In this document: piece after piece, positions 19,146 through 27,818 of the stretch
Position numbering within the stretch: the stretch's first letter is position 1
How the letters are laid out: each line of letters opens with the position of its first letter
Origin: Gemmobacter lanyuensis
Lineage (GTDB): Bacteria > Pseudomonadota > Alphaproteobacteria > Rhodobacterales > Rhodobacteraceae
Length of the DNA: 45,400 nucleotides
Direction: 5' to 3'
Assembly: GCF_014652355.1 (NCBI RefSeq)
Contig: NZ_BMYQ01000012.1
Span: 75,264 to 120,663, forward strand
The notes under the pieces: model-generated
Told to the model about the DNA's origin: nothing
Seen by the model: the letters and a program-made list of their open reading frames with translations, nothing else
Databases searched by the model: none
Translations under genes and position numbers: made by a program

Positions 19146-19167
19146 ACCCCGCGCCCTGACGCGGGGT
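19146..19167 (+). terminator. Hairpin terminator after folD
   Basis: An 8-bp stem (ACCCCGCG / CGCGGGGT) with a six-base loop starts about 26 bases after the folD stop. It is followed by a mixed T-containing stretch. It is a probable end of the fhs-folD transcript. Confidence 0.6.
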
Positions 19168-19269
19168 TAAGCATTTGCACTGCCATATTTTTCCGCGAAT
19201 TATGATTGCGAAATAAAACTTCTGCGCGTATGCCTTGGGCGTGGTTGTTAGCGATTGCTGATTGGACAG

Positions 19270-20055
19270 ATGGCCGGATTCCTGACGGTTCTACGCGCGG
19301 ACCTCAAAAGTCCCGTTCCCTTGATCGCATGGGTTGTTCTGAGCCTGATCATCGGCATATCTGGCCCCTTCGGCAGCTACGTGGCGCTTCAGCCGGGGCC
19401 ACGGCTGCTTTACTGGTTCATCTTCGTGGGTGTGGGCATTTTGGTGGGGATGGTGATCCGCGCCGTTGTTCACGGCCTGTGGGGCCTGCGCGATTTCCAG
19501 CGCGGGGCTTTTCTGGTCGCCCTGCTGGCCACGGTCGTGCTGACGCCGCCGCTTTATTTTCTGGCAGATGCCGTGTTTGACCATGCGCGCGCATCGACCC
19601 CTTCGATGGCTGATATGGCCACCTTCATCTTCGCGGTGTCACTGTCGCTGGGCGCATTCCGGCATTCCGTTGCGGATGCAGTGCCGCACTTTGCCGAAGT
19701 GGCGATTGCCGTTCCGGCCGAGCCTGAATTGCCCCTGATCGTTCAGCGCCTTGATTCGGCGTTGCAGGGGCGGCTGGTCGCGTTGACGGTGCGTGACCAT
19801 TATGTCGATGTCTATACGACGGCGGGGCAGGGGGCGGTGCTGATCCGTCTGGGCGATGCGATCCGCGAAGCTGCGCCCGAAGACGGCGATCAGATCCACC
19901 GCTCACACTGGGTGGCATGGTGGGCCGTGACCGGGGTCGAGCGTGAGGGCGGCAAGCATTACGTGCGCCTGTGCCCCGCGCAGCGCCTTCCGGTCAGCAA
20001 AACTCATCTCGGCAAGCTGGAAGAGCGCGGCCTGCTGGAGCGCGAGCCCGCATAG
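19270..20055 (+). CDS. Membrane-anchored LytTR DNA-binding regulator
   Basis: A 261-residue protein with four predicted N-terminal membrane segments: PLIAWVVLSLIIGISGPFG, LLYWFIFVGVGILVGMVIRAVV, AFLVALLATVVLTPPLYFLA and a shorter one near residue 125. It ends in a C-terminal LytTR domain (about residues 160-255). That domain shows LVALTVRDHYVDVYTTAGQGAVLIRLGDAI, HRSHWVAWWAVTGVERE and YVRLCPAQRLPVSKTHLGKL. Such proteins may bind DNA while tethered to the inner membrane. TTG and ATG starts are both available, and I use ATG at 19270. No sensor kinase adjoins it. The final 52 bases overlap the end of the convergent pdeM gene. Confidence 0.85.
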   Translation: MAGFLTVLRADLKSPVPLIAWVVLSLIIGISGPFGSYVALQPGPRLLYWFIFVGVGILVGMVIRAVVHGLWGLRDFQRGAFLVALLATVVLTPPLYFLADAVFDHARASTPSMADMATFIFAVSLSLGAFRHSVADAVPHFAEVAIAVPAEPELPLIVQRLDSALQGRLVALTVRDHYVDVYTTAGQGAVLIRLGDAIREAAPEDGDQIHRSHWVAWWAVTGVEREGGKHYVRLCPAQRLPVSKTHLGKLEERGLLEREPA

Positions 20056-20702
20056 GGATAGGGGATCGCCCGCGCGACCCGCCCGGTCAGGATGGCCAGC
20101 GCCCCCGGCCCCATCAGCGCCGCCAGCGCCGGGTCCGCACAATCCATGCCCCCGGTATAGGCGCCATAGGCGGGCAGGATCATGCGCTGCGGATTTGACA
20201 GCAGAAAACAGGGCGCCGCCCGCCCGGCAAGCCGCGCCTTGGGGTGATAATGGCCCGAGATCTCGGCCTCCCCGCCCTCGGCTGCGATATGGCGAAAGAT
20301 CAGCGGTCCCAGCTGCATCTGCGGCAGCTGTCTGCCCGTCAGAGTAAGGGGGCCGGGGTCGTGGTTCCCTTCGACCCAGAACCAGTCGCGCCCAGCCATC
20401 AGGCCAGTCAGCCGGGCGTGATCCTCGGCGGTGATGTCCTCGGCGGCGGCCAGATCATCGAAACTGTCGCCCAGGCAGATGACCTGTTCGGGCTGTGTGT
20501 TGGCGATGTCGGCGGCCAGACGGTCCAGCGTGGCGCGCGTCTCATAGGGGGGCAGCAGCACGCCCCCCCGCCGCGCCAGCCGCGCCGATTTGCCGAAATG
20601 CAGGTCGGACACGACCAGCAGGCGCCGATCGGGCCAGAACAGCGCCCCGGTGGGCAGGGCCAGCAGCGGCTGCCCGGCAAAGGTGAAGGCAAAGGCGGTC
20701 AT
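20004..20702 (-). CDS. pdeM: Ligase-associated DNA damage response metallophosphoesterase PdeM
   Basis: A calcineurin-like phosphoesterase with the metal motifs in order: VVSDLHFGKS, CLGDSFDDL, WVEGNHDPGP and EISGHYHPK. The family is named from bacterial clusters with an Lhr-type helicase, an ATP-dependent DNA ligase and an exonuclease, thought to act in DNA repair. Here it follows the helicase gene by 41 bases on the same strand. The ATG at 20702 gives MTAFAFTFAG and 232 residues. An upstream in-frame start at 20738 is less likely. The last 20 or so residues are arginine/serine-rich and encoded antisense to the LytTR gene end. Confidence 0.88.
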   Translation of the reverse strand: MTAFAFTFAGQPLLALPTGALFWPDRRLLVVSDLHFGKSARLARRGGVLLPPYETRATLDRLAADIANTQPEQVICLGDSFDDLAAAEDITAEDHARLTGLMAGRDWFWVEGNHDPGPLTLTGRQLPQMQLGPLIFRHIAAEGGEAEISGHYHPKARLAGRAAPCFLLSNPQRMILPAYGAYTGGMDCADPALAALMGPGALAILTGRVARAIPYPYAGSRSSRPRSSSLPR

Positions 20703-20743
20703 GGCCCCTGATCTGCCCGATCCCGACGGGCGGTGCAACGCCC

Positions 20744-23137
20744 TCAGGCCAGCCCGGCCGCGGCCATGAGGCGGGCCGCCGCCGCCTCGGCGAGACGTTC
20801 GCGTCCTTCGCCCTGCACGGGGATGCGACCGGGTTCCAGAAAGAGGGGCGCCGCCAGCGGCGTGACCCGATCCAGCCGGACAAGGTCGATCCGGCCCGCA
20901 ACTTGGGTCAGCCGGTCTTCGATGCGCCCGAAATCGACCATGCCGCGCATCGCCTCTTGCCGGGTGATGCGCAGCATCAGGTGATCGGGGTCAAAGCGGC
21001 GCAGCGTGTCATAGAGGATGTCCGATGAAAACGTGGCCTGCCGCCCGGTCTTGCGCCGCCCCTGATGGCTGCGTTCGATCAGCCCCGCGATGATCGCGCT
21101 GGCGCGGAAGGTGCGTTTCATCACCGCGTTTTCAGCGAGCCAGGTTTCCAGCCCTTCGCGCAGCTGCGCCAGATCGAACAGCATGCCGACCTCGGTCACG
21201 GGTTCCAACCCCCAGATCAGCGTGGCGTAATCGGTGCAGACAAAGCCCAGCGGGGCCAGGCGCAACTCCTCCATCCGCTTGGTCACCAGAATCCCCAGCG
21301 TCTGCTGTGCGTTGCGCCCGGCGAAACCGTAAAGGCACAGATGTTCCCGCCCCTCATGCGGAAAGCTTTCGCAGAGCAGCCGGTCGGGTTCCGGCATCCG
21401 CGACACCTGCCGCTGCAGATTCAGCCATTTGGCGGTATGGGCGGGCAGGTCGGGCCAGCTGGGGCGTTGCAGCTGATCCAGAATCCGGTTGGCAAGCAGG
21501 GTCGAGGTGGCGAATTTCGTGCCGTTGAAAACCGCAACCTTGGGGTCGCGCCCCGGTTGGCGGCTGACCTCGACCGTCAGTTCATTGAGGTTTTCGTAGC
21601 GCACGACCTCGCCGCCGATCAGAAAGGTATCGCCGGGGGTCAGGGTCGCGGCAAAGCTTTCCTCGATCTCGCCCAGGGGAATGCCGCCCATCCGTCCCTT
21701 GAGCCGCACCTTCAGCGTTTCAATGTCGATGATGGTGCCGAGGTTCTGCCGCAGGACGGCGGCGGCGCGCGGGTCGCGCAGCTGCCATTTGCCATCGCGC
21801 TGCATCAGGCGTTGCCATCGGTCATAGGCGCGCAGGGCATAGCCGCCCGTCGCGCAAAAGTTCAGGCAATCGTCGAAATCTGCGCGGCTCAGCGTGGCAT
21901 AGGGGCCTGCGGTGATGACCTCGGTGTAAAGATCATCGGCCAGAAACGGCCCGGCGCAGGCGGTGGCAAGGATATGCTGGCACAGCACATCCAGCGGGCC
22001 GGGGCCGCGGGGTTCGCCATCCAGACGGTGATCGCGCACGGCCTCAAGCGCGGCCTGACATTCGATCACCTCCCAGCGGTTGGCGGGCACCAGCAAAGCG
22101 CGCGAGGGCGCATTGTAGCGGTGGTTCGCCCGCCCGATGCGCTGCACCAGCCGCTTCACATTGCGCGGCGCACCGACCTGGATGACCAGATCGACATCGC
22201 CCCAGTCGATCCCGAGATCGAGCGATCCGGTGCAGACCACCCCGCGCAACGCCCCGGCGGCCATCGCGGCCTCGACCTTCTCGCGCGCTTCGCGCGACAG
22301 GCTGCCGTGATGGATGCCGATGGGCAGCGCATCCTCATTCGCGAGCCAGAGGTGGTGGAAGAAAATCTCGGCCTGCGCGCGGGTATTGTGAAAGATCAGC
22401 GTGGTGCGGTGGCGGCGGACCTGCTCCAGAATATCCGGGATCGCATAGCGCCCGCCCCCACCGGCCCAAGGGGGCGGGGCCTCGGTCTCCAACATGGCGA
22501 TATCTGGGTCGGGGCCGGGATCGGCATGCAGGATCTGCGCGCCCCCGCCCAGAAACCGCGCAAGGGCGGGCGGGTCTTCCACCGTCGCCGACAGGCCCAC
22601 CCGCCGCAGCCCCGGCGACAGGCTTTGCAGCCGCGCAAGGCCCAGCATCAGCTGATCGCCTCGCTTGCTTTCGGCCAGGGCGTGGATCTCGTCCAGGATC
22701 ACCCGCTGCACCCCGGCGAAGATGCGCGGCGCGTCTTCGTAGCTGAGCAGCAGCGCCAGGCTTTCTGGTGTGGTCAGAAGGATATGCGGTGGATCGGCGC
22801 GCTGACGCTTGCGCTGGGTGGCGCCGGTATCGCCGGTGCGGTCCTCAACCCGGATGGGCAGGCCCGCCTCTTCGATCGGGCGGCGGAGGTTGCGCCGGAT
22901 ATCCGCCGCCAGCGCCTTCAGCGGCGAGATATAGAGCGTATGGAGCCCCGCCTTCGGCGCTGCCGTGATTTCGGCCAGCGACGGCAGAAACCCCGCCAGC
23001 GTCTTGCCCCCGCCTGTGGGCGCAATCAACAGCGTGGCGGGGTCGGCGGCGGCCTCGAGCATCGCGCGTTGATGCGGGTGCAGCTGCCAGCCACGGGCGG
23101 CGAACCAGTCGGACAGGGCGGGGGGCAGATGGGTCAT
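20744..23137 (-). CDS. Lhr-type ligase-associated DEAD/DEAH helicase
   Basis: A superfamily 2 DNA helicase of about 797 residues, of the Lhr-core group associated with PdeM. Motifs read in order are IAPTGGGKT (Walker A), a LYISPLKALAAD segment, LLTTPESLALLLS, LDEIHALAES (motif II), LSATVEDPPAL (motif III), TLIFHNTRAQAE and RLVQRIGRANHR (motif VI). The long C-terminal part contains the winged-helix and Lhr-specific domain. Start at 23137 (MTHLPPALSDWFAARGW) fits family starts. An upstream GTG at 23188 adds 17 unlikely residues. It is probably co-transcribed with pdeM. The ligase and exonuclease partners are absent here. Confidence 0.92.
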   Translation of the reverse strand: MTHLPPALSDWFAARGWQLHPHQRAMLEAAADPATLLIAPTGGGKTLAGFLPSLAEITAAPKAGLHTLYISPLKALAADIRRNLRRPIEEAGLPIRVEDRTGDTGATQRKRQRADPPHILLTTPESLALLLSYEDAPRIFAGVQRVILDEIHALAESKRGDQLMLGLARLQSLSPGLRRVGLSATVEDPPALARFLGGGAQILHADPGPDPDIAMLETEAPPPWAGGGGRYAIPDILEQVRRHRTTLIFHNTRAQAEIFFHHLWLANEDALPIGIHHGSLSREAREKVEAAMAAGALRGVVCTGSLDLGIDWGDVDLVIQVGAPRNVKRLVQRIGRANHRYNAPSRALLVPANRWEVIECQAALEAVRDHRLDGEPRGPGPLDVLCQHILATACAGPFLADDLYTEVITAGPYATLSRADFDDCLNFCATGGYALRAYDRWQRLMQRDGKWQLRDPRAAAVLRQNLGTIIDIETLKVRLKGRMGGIPLGEIEESFAATLTPGDTFLIGGEVVRYENLNELTVEVSRQPGRDPKVAVFNGTKFATSTLLANRILDQLQRPSWPDLPAHTAKWLNLQRQVSRMPEPDRLLCESFPHEGREHLCLYGFAGRNAQQTLGILVTKRMEELRLAPLGFVCTDYATLIWGLEPVTEVGMLFDLAQLREGLETWLAENAVMKRTFRASAIIAGLIERSHQGRRKTGRQATFSSDILYDTLRRFDPDHLMLRITRQEAMRGMVDFGRIEDRLTQVAGRIDLVRLDRVTPLAAPLFLEPGRIPVQGEGRERLAEAAAARLMAAAGLA

Positions 23138-23228
23138 GGCGCAATCATAGTGCGCTGGCGCGTCGGGGAAACCCCGCTGCCGGGACAACGGTCTTGCACG
23201 CCGCGCCGTGGCGCCCTAGTGCTGGGGC

Positions 23229-24041
23229 ATGAAAATCTTGTTTCTGGGCGATGTGATGGGGCGCGCCGGCCGTGCCGCCATCGTGGAGCGGCTGCCGGGC
23301 CTCAGGGCCGAATGGGGCCTCGATTTCATTGTGGTGAACGGCGAAAACGCCTCATCCGGGGCGGGGCTGACGGGCGAACACGCCAAGCTCCTGCTGGCGG
23401 CCGGGGTCGATTGCCTGACGCTGGGCGATCATGCCTTTGATCAGAAGGACATGCTGTCGTTCATCGAACAGGAACAGCGCATCATCCGGCCGCTGAACTT
23501 TTCCAAGATCGCACCGGGGCGCGGGGCGCGGCTTTTCACCGATGCGCGCGGGCGCAAGGTGCTGGTCACGCAGGTTCTGGGCCAGGTCTTCATGAAGCGG
23601 CCCTTCGATGATCCGTTCTCGGCCGTGGATACGGTGCTGAAGCAGCACCCGCTGGGCGGTCTTGCCCAGGCAATCATCGTGGATGTGCATTGCGAGGCGA
23701 CGTCCGAGAAGATGGCGATGGGCCATTGGTGCGACGGACGCGCAAGCCTTGTGGTCGGCACCCATACCCATGTGCCGACGGGCGACGCGCAGATCCTGCA
23801 GGGGGGCACCGCGTATCTGACCGATGCGGGCATGTGCGGCGATTACAACTCGGTCATCGGGATGGAGAAGCTGGAGCCGCTGCGCCGCTTCATCACCGGC
23901 ATGCCGAAAGAGCGTTTTCAGCCCGCGAATGGCCCGGCGACCCTGTCGGGCGTCTATGTCGAAACCGATGATCGCACCGGCCGGGCCGAGAAGGTGCGGA
24001 TGATCCGCATCGGTGGGCGGCTGGAAGATGCGCGTCCCTGA
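23229..24041 (+). CDS. YmdB family metallophosphoesterase (2',3'-cyclic nucleotide phosphodiesterase type)
   Basis: A 270-residue member of the TIGR00282 family, whose Bacillus homologue YmdB hydrolyses 2',3'-cyclic nucleotides and influences biofilm and motility choice. Metal-site motifs are FLGDVMGRAGR, VVNGENASSGAGLT, TLGDHAFDQKD, VDVHCEATSEKMAMG and GTHTHVPTGDAQIL. The GNH triad common in the family reads GDH here, so one metal ligand is Asp rather than Asn. This may be usual in the order. ATG at 23229 is the first base of a well-fitting start 92 bases from the divergent helicase start. It stands alone, with a 152-base gap after it containing no gene. Confidence 0.9.
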   Translation: MKILFLGDVMGRAGRAAIVERLPGLRAEWGLDFIVVNGENASSGAGLTGEHAKLLLAAGVDCLTLGDHAFDQKDMLSFIEQEQRIIRPLNFSKIAPGRGARLFTDARGRKVLVTQVLGQVFMKRPFDDPFSAVDTVLKQHPLGGLAQAIIVDVHCEATSEKMAMGHWCDGRASLVVGTHTHVPTGDAQILQGGTAYLTDAGMCGDYNSVIGMEKLEPLRRFITGMPKERFQPANGPATLSGVYVETDDRTGRAEKVRMIRIGGRLEDARP

Positions 24042-24193
24042 CGCGCAAGACCTGCCCGATTATTGTTCTGTTCTGCCGCGCGGAGAGAGTATTCTTTCCT
24101 TTTCCGGGGCGTAAAGAGCACGCTTTGCACGAATCCTTTGCTTTTGGGGGGATTATTATCTACTGATCCGGTCGAGTTTAACTTGGGGGTCCC

Positions 24194-25978
24194 ATGCTTG
24201 GTCTAGAACTCGCGCAGCAGACGCAGGCCTTGTTGTCGCTCGGTATTCTGGCGGTGATGTTCGTTTTCTTTGTCCGAGAGACGTTTCCCGTCGAAGTGAC
24301 CGCAATCATGGGCGCGGCGGCGATGATCCTTTTGGGTATCCTGCCCGAGAAAGAGGCCCTCAAGGTTCTGTCGAACAACGCGCCTTGGACAATTGCCCTG
24401 ATGTTCATGGTCATGGGGGGGCTCGTCCGCACCGGCGCCGTTGAAATGATCATCGGCCTTGCCGAAAGCCATGTCGGCAACCGACCCAAGACCACCATCG
24501 CCGTGCTGTTTGGCTTTGTGGCCGTGGCCTCTTCGGTCATGAACAACACGCCGCTGGTGGCCGTGATGATCCCCGTGGTCATCCAGATCGCGGCGCGCAT
24601 CGGGAAAGCGCCTTCCAAGCTTTTGATCCCGCTCAGCCATATGACGGTGCTGGGGGGGATGATTTCGCTGATCGGCACCTCGACCAACCTGTTGGTGGAC
24701 GGCTCTGCGCATGACGCGGGGCTGCCGCACTTCGGATTGTTCGAAATTGCACCGCTCGGCCTGGCTGTGACTGTGGTTGGCGGCCTTTATCTGGCGCTTT
24801 TTGGTAACTACCTTTTGCCCGAACGCCAGTCGATGGCCTCGCTTCTGGGCGATCGCAAGCGGATGAAATACTTCACCGAGGTCGCGATCCCCGAGGACTC
24901 TGTTCTGGTCGGCAAGCCGGTGCTTGAGGTGCAGCAGTTCAAACGCTCGGGCGTGCGGGTGATCGATGTGCTGCGGGGCGATCTGTCGCTGCGCCGCGAT
25001 CTGAACGCGGCCGTGCTTGAGGCGGGCGACCGCGTCGTCCTGCGGACCGAGATGACCGAGCTTCTGGACATGCAGAACCGCACCGACATGCGGATCGTGG
25101 ACAAGCTGTCTTCGGTGCAGACCGAAACCGTCGAGGTGCTGATCACCCCCGGCTGCCGCATGATCGGCCGCAGCCTGGGCGAGATGCGCCTGCGCCGCCG
25201 CTATGGCGTCTATGTCCTGGCGGCCCATCGCAAAAGCCAGAACATCGGCCGCCAGCTGGATGAGCTGGTCGTGCAGGTCGGCGATACGCTGCTGCTCGAG
25301 GGCGCGATGGAGGACATCAAGCGCCTCGCCGACGATATGGAAATGGTGGATGTCAGCCACCCCAAACAGCGCGCCTATCGCCGGGGCAAGGCCCCCATCG
25401 CCATCGGGGCGCTGCTTTTCGTGGTGGTGCTGTCCTCGTTTGATGTGGCGCCGATCTACACGCTGGGCTTCTTTGCCGTCGCCGCAATCCTGCTGTCGCG
25501 CTGCATCGACAGCGACGAGGCGCTGAGCTTTGTCGATGGCCGTCTCATGGCGATGATCTTCGCCATGCTTGCCGTGGGCGAGGGGCTGGACCGGTCCGGT
25601 GCGGTCGAGCTGATCGTGACCGGGGTGAAACCCTGGATGGAGGGTCTGCCCCCCTTCCTCATGATCCTTGCGATCTATCTGCTGGGCCTGATCCTGACCG
25701 AGTTCCTGTCGAACAACGCTGTGGCGGTGATCTATACCCCCATCGCGATCGAACTGGCACATCAGCTGGGTGTTGATCCGCGGCCCTTCGTGGTGGCAGT
25801 CATGTTTTCGGCCACGCTCGCCTTTGCGACGCCGGTGGGGTATCAGACCAATATGATGGTCTATGGCCCCGGGGGCTACAAATTCACCGACTTCACCAAG
25901 GTCGGCATCCCGCTCAATATCCTCACCTGGCTGGTCTGTTCGGCGCTGATCCCGCTGCTCTGGCCGCTTTATCCCTGA
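24194..25978 (+). CDS. SLC13/DASS-type permease with two RCK_C (TrkA-C) domains
   Basis: A 594-residue anion or carboxylate transporter of the divalent anion:sodium symporter family. The N-terminal half has about six spans with the substrate motifs SVMNNTPLVAVMIP and LIGTSTNLLVDG. A cytoplasmic insert at about residues 225-390 holds two TrkA-C domains (EDSVLVGKPVLEVQQFKRSGVRVIDVLRGD and ITPGCRMIGRSLGEMRLRRRYGVYVLAAHR). The C-terminal half repeats the transport motifs as FLSNNAVAVIYTPI and YQTNMMVYGPGGY. Substrate may be sulfate, phosphate or a dicarboxylate and cannot be read from sequence. It is followed by a hairpin and then yebC. Confidence 0.9.
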   Translation: MLGLELAQQTQALLSLGILAVMFVFFVRETFPVEVTAIMGAAAMILLGILPEKEALKVLSNNAPWTIALMFMVMGGLVRTGAVEMIIGLAESHVGNRPKTTIAVLFGFVAVASSVMNNTPLVAVMIPVVIQIAARIGKAPSKLLIPLSHMTVLGGMISLIGTSTNLLVDGSAHDAGLPHFGLFEIAPLGLAVTVVGGLYLALFGNYLLPERQSMASLLGDRKRMKYFTEVAIPEDSVLVGKPVLEVQQFKRSGVRVIDVLRGDLSLRRDLNAAVLEAGDRVVLRTEMTELLDMQNRTDMRIVDKLSSVQTETVEVLITPGCRMIGRSLGEMRLRRRYGVYVLAAHRKSQNIGRQLDELVVQVGDTLLLEGAMEDIKRLADDMEMVDVSHPKQRAYRRGKAPIAIGALLFVVVLSSFDVAPIYTLGFFAVAAILLSRCIDSDEALSFVDGRLMAMIFAMLAVGEGLDRSGAVELIVTGVKPWMEGLPPFLMILAIYLLGLILTEFLSNNAVAVIYTPIAIELAHQLGVDPRPFVVAVMFSATLAFATPVGYQTNMMVYGPGGYKFTDFTKVGIPLNILTWLVCSALIPLLWPLYP

Positions 25979-26008
25979 TTTCACAGGGGCAGGGTGCCGT
26001 TGCCGGGC

Positions 26009-26032
26009 CGGGGGGTTGCCGCAAACCCCCCG
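26009..26032 (+). terminator. Hairpin between SLC13 permease and yebC
   Basis: A perfect 9-bp stem (CGGGGGGTT / AACCCCCCG) with a six-base loop lies 30 bases after the permease stop. No T-run follows, so it is a likely but atypical terminator. Confidence 0.5.
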
Positions 26033-26080
26033 TCTGGTGTAGAGGAGCCCATCACCAATACTGGGACTGGAGTAGAGGCC

Positions 26081-26824
26081 ATGGCAGGCCATTCTAAATG
26101 GGCGAACATCCAGCATCGGAAGGGCAAGCAGGATAAGCTGCGCTCGAAGATGTTCTCGAAGCTGGCCAAGGAAATCACCGTGGCCGCCAAGATGGGCGAC
26201 CCCGATCCCGACAAGAACCCGCGTCTGCGTCTGGCGGTGAAGGCGGCCAAGGCCGTTTCCATGCCGAAGGACGTGATCGAACGCGCCATCAAGAAGTCGC
26301 AGGGCGGCGATGCCGAAAGCTATACCGAGATCCGGTACGAAGGCTATGGCGTCAACGGGATCGCGATCATCGTCGAGGCGATGACCGACAACCTGAACCG
26401 TACCGCATCAAACGTGCGCAGCTATTTCACCAAATGCGGTGGCAACCTGGGTCAAAGCGGCTCGGTCGCGCACAGCTTTGACCGCGTGGGCGAGATCACC
26501 TATCCCGCCTCGGTCGGCGATGCTGACACGGTCATGATGGCGGCGCTGGATGCCGGGGCCGATGACGTGGAATCGGATGACGAAGGTCACTGGATCTATT
26601 GCTCGGTCGAGGCGCTTTCGGAAGTGTCGGACGCACTGGAAAAGACCCTTGGGGAATCGACCGAATCCAAGCTGATCTTCAAGCCGCAGACCCGCACCGA
26701 GGTGGATCTGGAAACGGCACAAAAGCTCATGCGGCTGATCGACATGCTCGAAGAAGACGATGATGTGCAGACCGTGACGCACAACTTCGATATTCCCGAT
26801 GATGTGGCGGCCCAGCTGGGCTGA
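26081..26824 (+). CDS. YebC/PmpR family DNA-binding regulator or ribosome-associated factor
   Basis: A 247-residue protein with the invariant family N-terminus [18 protein letters not shown], which fixes the start at 26081. Central segments include [77 protein letters not shown], and the acidic VESDDEGHW region. The family includes transcription regulators and, for some members, translation factors easing ribosome stalling at polyproline. Full length with no damage. A strong terminator follows, so it ends its transcript. In many relatives it precedes ruvC, which is not seen here. Confidence 0.95.
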   Translation: MAGHSKWANIQHRKGKQDKLRSKMFSKLAKEITVAAKMGDPDPDKNPRLRLAVKAAKAVSMPKDVIERAIKKSQGGDAESYTEIRYEGYGVNGIAIIVEAMTDNLNRTASNVRSYFTKCGGNLGQSGSVAHSFDRVGEITYPASVGDADTVMMAALDAGADDVESDDEGHWIYCSVEALSEVSDALEKTLGESTESKLIFKPQTRTEVDLETAQKLMRLIDMLEEDDDVQTVTHNFDIPDDVAAQLG

Positions 26825-26844
26825 TTGGTCTTGACGATCTGGCG

Positions 26845-26870
26845 AAGGCCCCCGGTTCCGGGGGCCTTTT
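26845..26870 (+). terminator. Intrinsic terminator of yebC
   Basis: An 11-bp stem (AAGGCCCCCGG / CCGGGGGCCTT) with a two-base apparent loop is followed by TTTT. It begins 21 bases after the yebC stop. Confidence 0.88.
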
Positions 26871-26887
26871 GCATTTCATGCACCCGC

Positions 26888-26933
26888 AAAAAAAAGTGCC
26901 CCCGGAGGCCAAGTGTCTGGCAGATCCGGGGGC
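26888..26933 (-). terminator. Intrinsic terminator of the receiver-like gene
   Basis: On the minus strand an 8-bp GC stem (26926-26933 with 26898-26905) with an internally paired loop is followed by eight consecutive T residues (26888-26895 as A on +). It lies 55 bases past the stop of the gene at 26988 and faces the yebC terminator. Confidence 0.88.
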
Positions 26934-26987
26934 GAGGCGGAGCAGGGAGCACGGGAAGGAAATGTCCCCCCGATCTGGAGTGTCGCG

Positions 26988-27584
26988 TTAGCGACCCTCG
27001 TCAGACCGAGGGGGCCCGGAAAGCGCGCGATTGCGGATCGCGCTGTCCACCCCCAGAAGGAAGGCGGCCCGCGAAACTGGCTTTCTCAGGGTCGTGTCGC
27101 AGATGGGGCTGCGTTCTACCGAAAAGTCATGAGCCTTCACATTTTCGGAAACGAGCACCACCGGCAAACTCGGATGTGCGGCGCGCAGCCGCAGGCAAAA
27201 ATCTGTCACGTCATCGGCATCGCCGATCTGGTCTGCATCCAGCAGCATGAAATCGAACATCGCCCCATATTGGATCAGCCATTCGAAGGGGATCAGGCCC
27301 TGGCCCAGCCGGATGGTGGTGGCGCCCGCTTGGCGCGCCCAATCTTCCAGCTGGTCGGCCTCTTGTGCGAAGCGACCGCAGATCAGGCCGTAGCGTCCGA
27401 TCCAGTTGGCGCTGTTCACCAGCTTCCCGTAGCTGTCGAACAGGGCGGCCGTGGTGGATTGGGGCGCATGAGGAATTGCCGGGCGAATCTGGACCCTGCG
27501 TTCAGGCAGCACCCATTGCCGGAGCGTCGCCCACCCCTTCCGCAGGACCTGGGGTAGATCAGGGGTCTGAATCGTTCCGACCAT
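26988..27584 (-). CDS. Degenerate receiver-domain protein, orphan
   Basis: A 198-residue protein whose C-terminal half looks like the second half of a response-regulator receiver. The expected phospho-acceptor is Asp116 in MFDFMLLDADQ, with Ser146 in PVVLVSENV and Lys168 in TLRKPVSRAAF. The acidic pair normally near the first strand is not apparent in the TTIRLGQGLIP region, so magnesium binding may be weakened. Residues 1-70 have no recognised domain and no DNA-binding output domain. ATG at 27584 is preceded by AAGGAGGGGAG. It diverges from a winged-helix gene. I infer a pseudo-receiver or single-domain regulator, and no partner kinase is visible. Confidence 0.75.
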   Translation of the reverse strand: MVGTIQTPDLPQVLRKGWATLRQWVLPERRVQIRPAIPHAPQSTTAALFDSYGKLVNSANWIGRYGLICGRFAQEADQLEDWARQAGATTIRLGQGLIPFEWLIQYGAMFDFMLLDADQIGDADDVTDFCLRLRAAHPSLPVVLVSENVKAHDFSVERSPICDTTLRKPVSRAAFLLGVDSAIRNRALSGPPRSDEGR

Positions 27585-27665
27585 GGTACTCCCCTCCTTT
27601 TGTTCTACCGGGTCTGGGCGCCGTTTTCCCGCCGCGGCGGACGAATACACGCATTGGTTGCGGAC

Positions 27666-27694
27666 ATGTTCTGTTACCCATAGAAGGCTGTCAA
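27666..27694 (-). promoter_or_regulatory. Candidate promoter for the receiver-like gene
   Basis: On the minus strand TTGACA (27694-27689) and GAACAT (27671-27666) are separated by 17 bases. The -35 is a perfect match and the -10 is weak. It would give a leader of about 75 bases. Confidence 0.4.
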
Positions 27695-27717
27695 TATGAT
27701 AATTTATATCGCATGAT

Positions 27718-27739
27718 TTCTTGCAAAAAGTTGCAAGAA
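27718..27739. promoter_or_regulatory. Perfect 9-bp inverted repeat in divergent region
   Basis: Arms TTCTTGCAA and TTGCAAGAA flank AAAG, in an AT-rich patch between the divergent receiver-like and winged-helix genes. It overlaps a candidate -35 element for the rightward gene and is therefore a good operator candidate for autoregulation. Confidence 0.55.
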
Positions 27740-27758
27740 TCGTCGCAGGTGCTATTGT
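27731..27758 (+). promoter_or_regulatory. Candidate promoter for the winged-helix gene
   Basis: TTGCAA (27731-27736) and TATTGT (27753-27758) have a 16-base spacer. The -35 lies within the right arm of the inverted repeat. The match is by eye only. Confidence 0.4.
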
Positions 27759-27818
27759 CTAAAAGGGCTTTGGTGCCGCATGATCAGGTAAACGCGCTGT
27801 AAACGGGGGTGGTTCCGA

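Noticed and set aside
24203-26116. Long minus-strand frame opposite the SLC13 permease
   Set aside because: His/Gln/Arg-rich shadow with no motif; the plus-strand permease has clear transport motifs.
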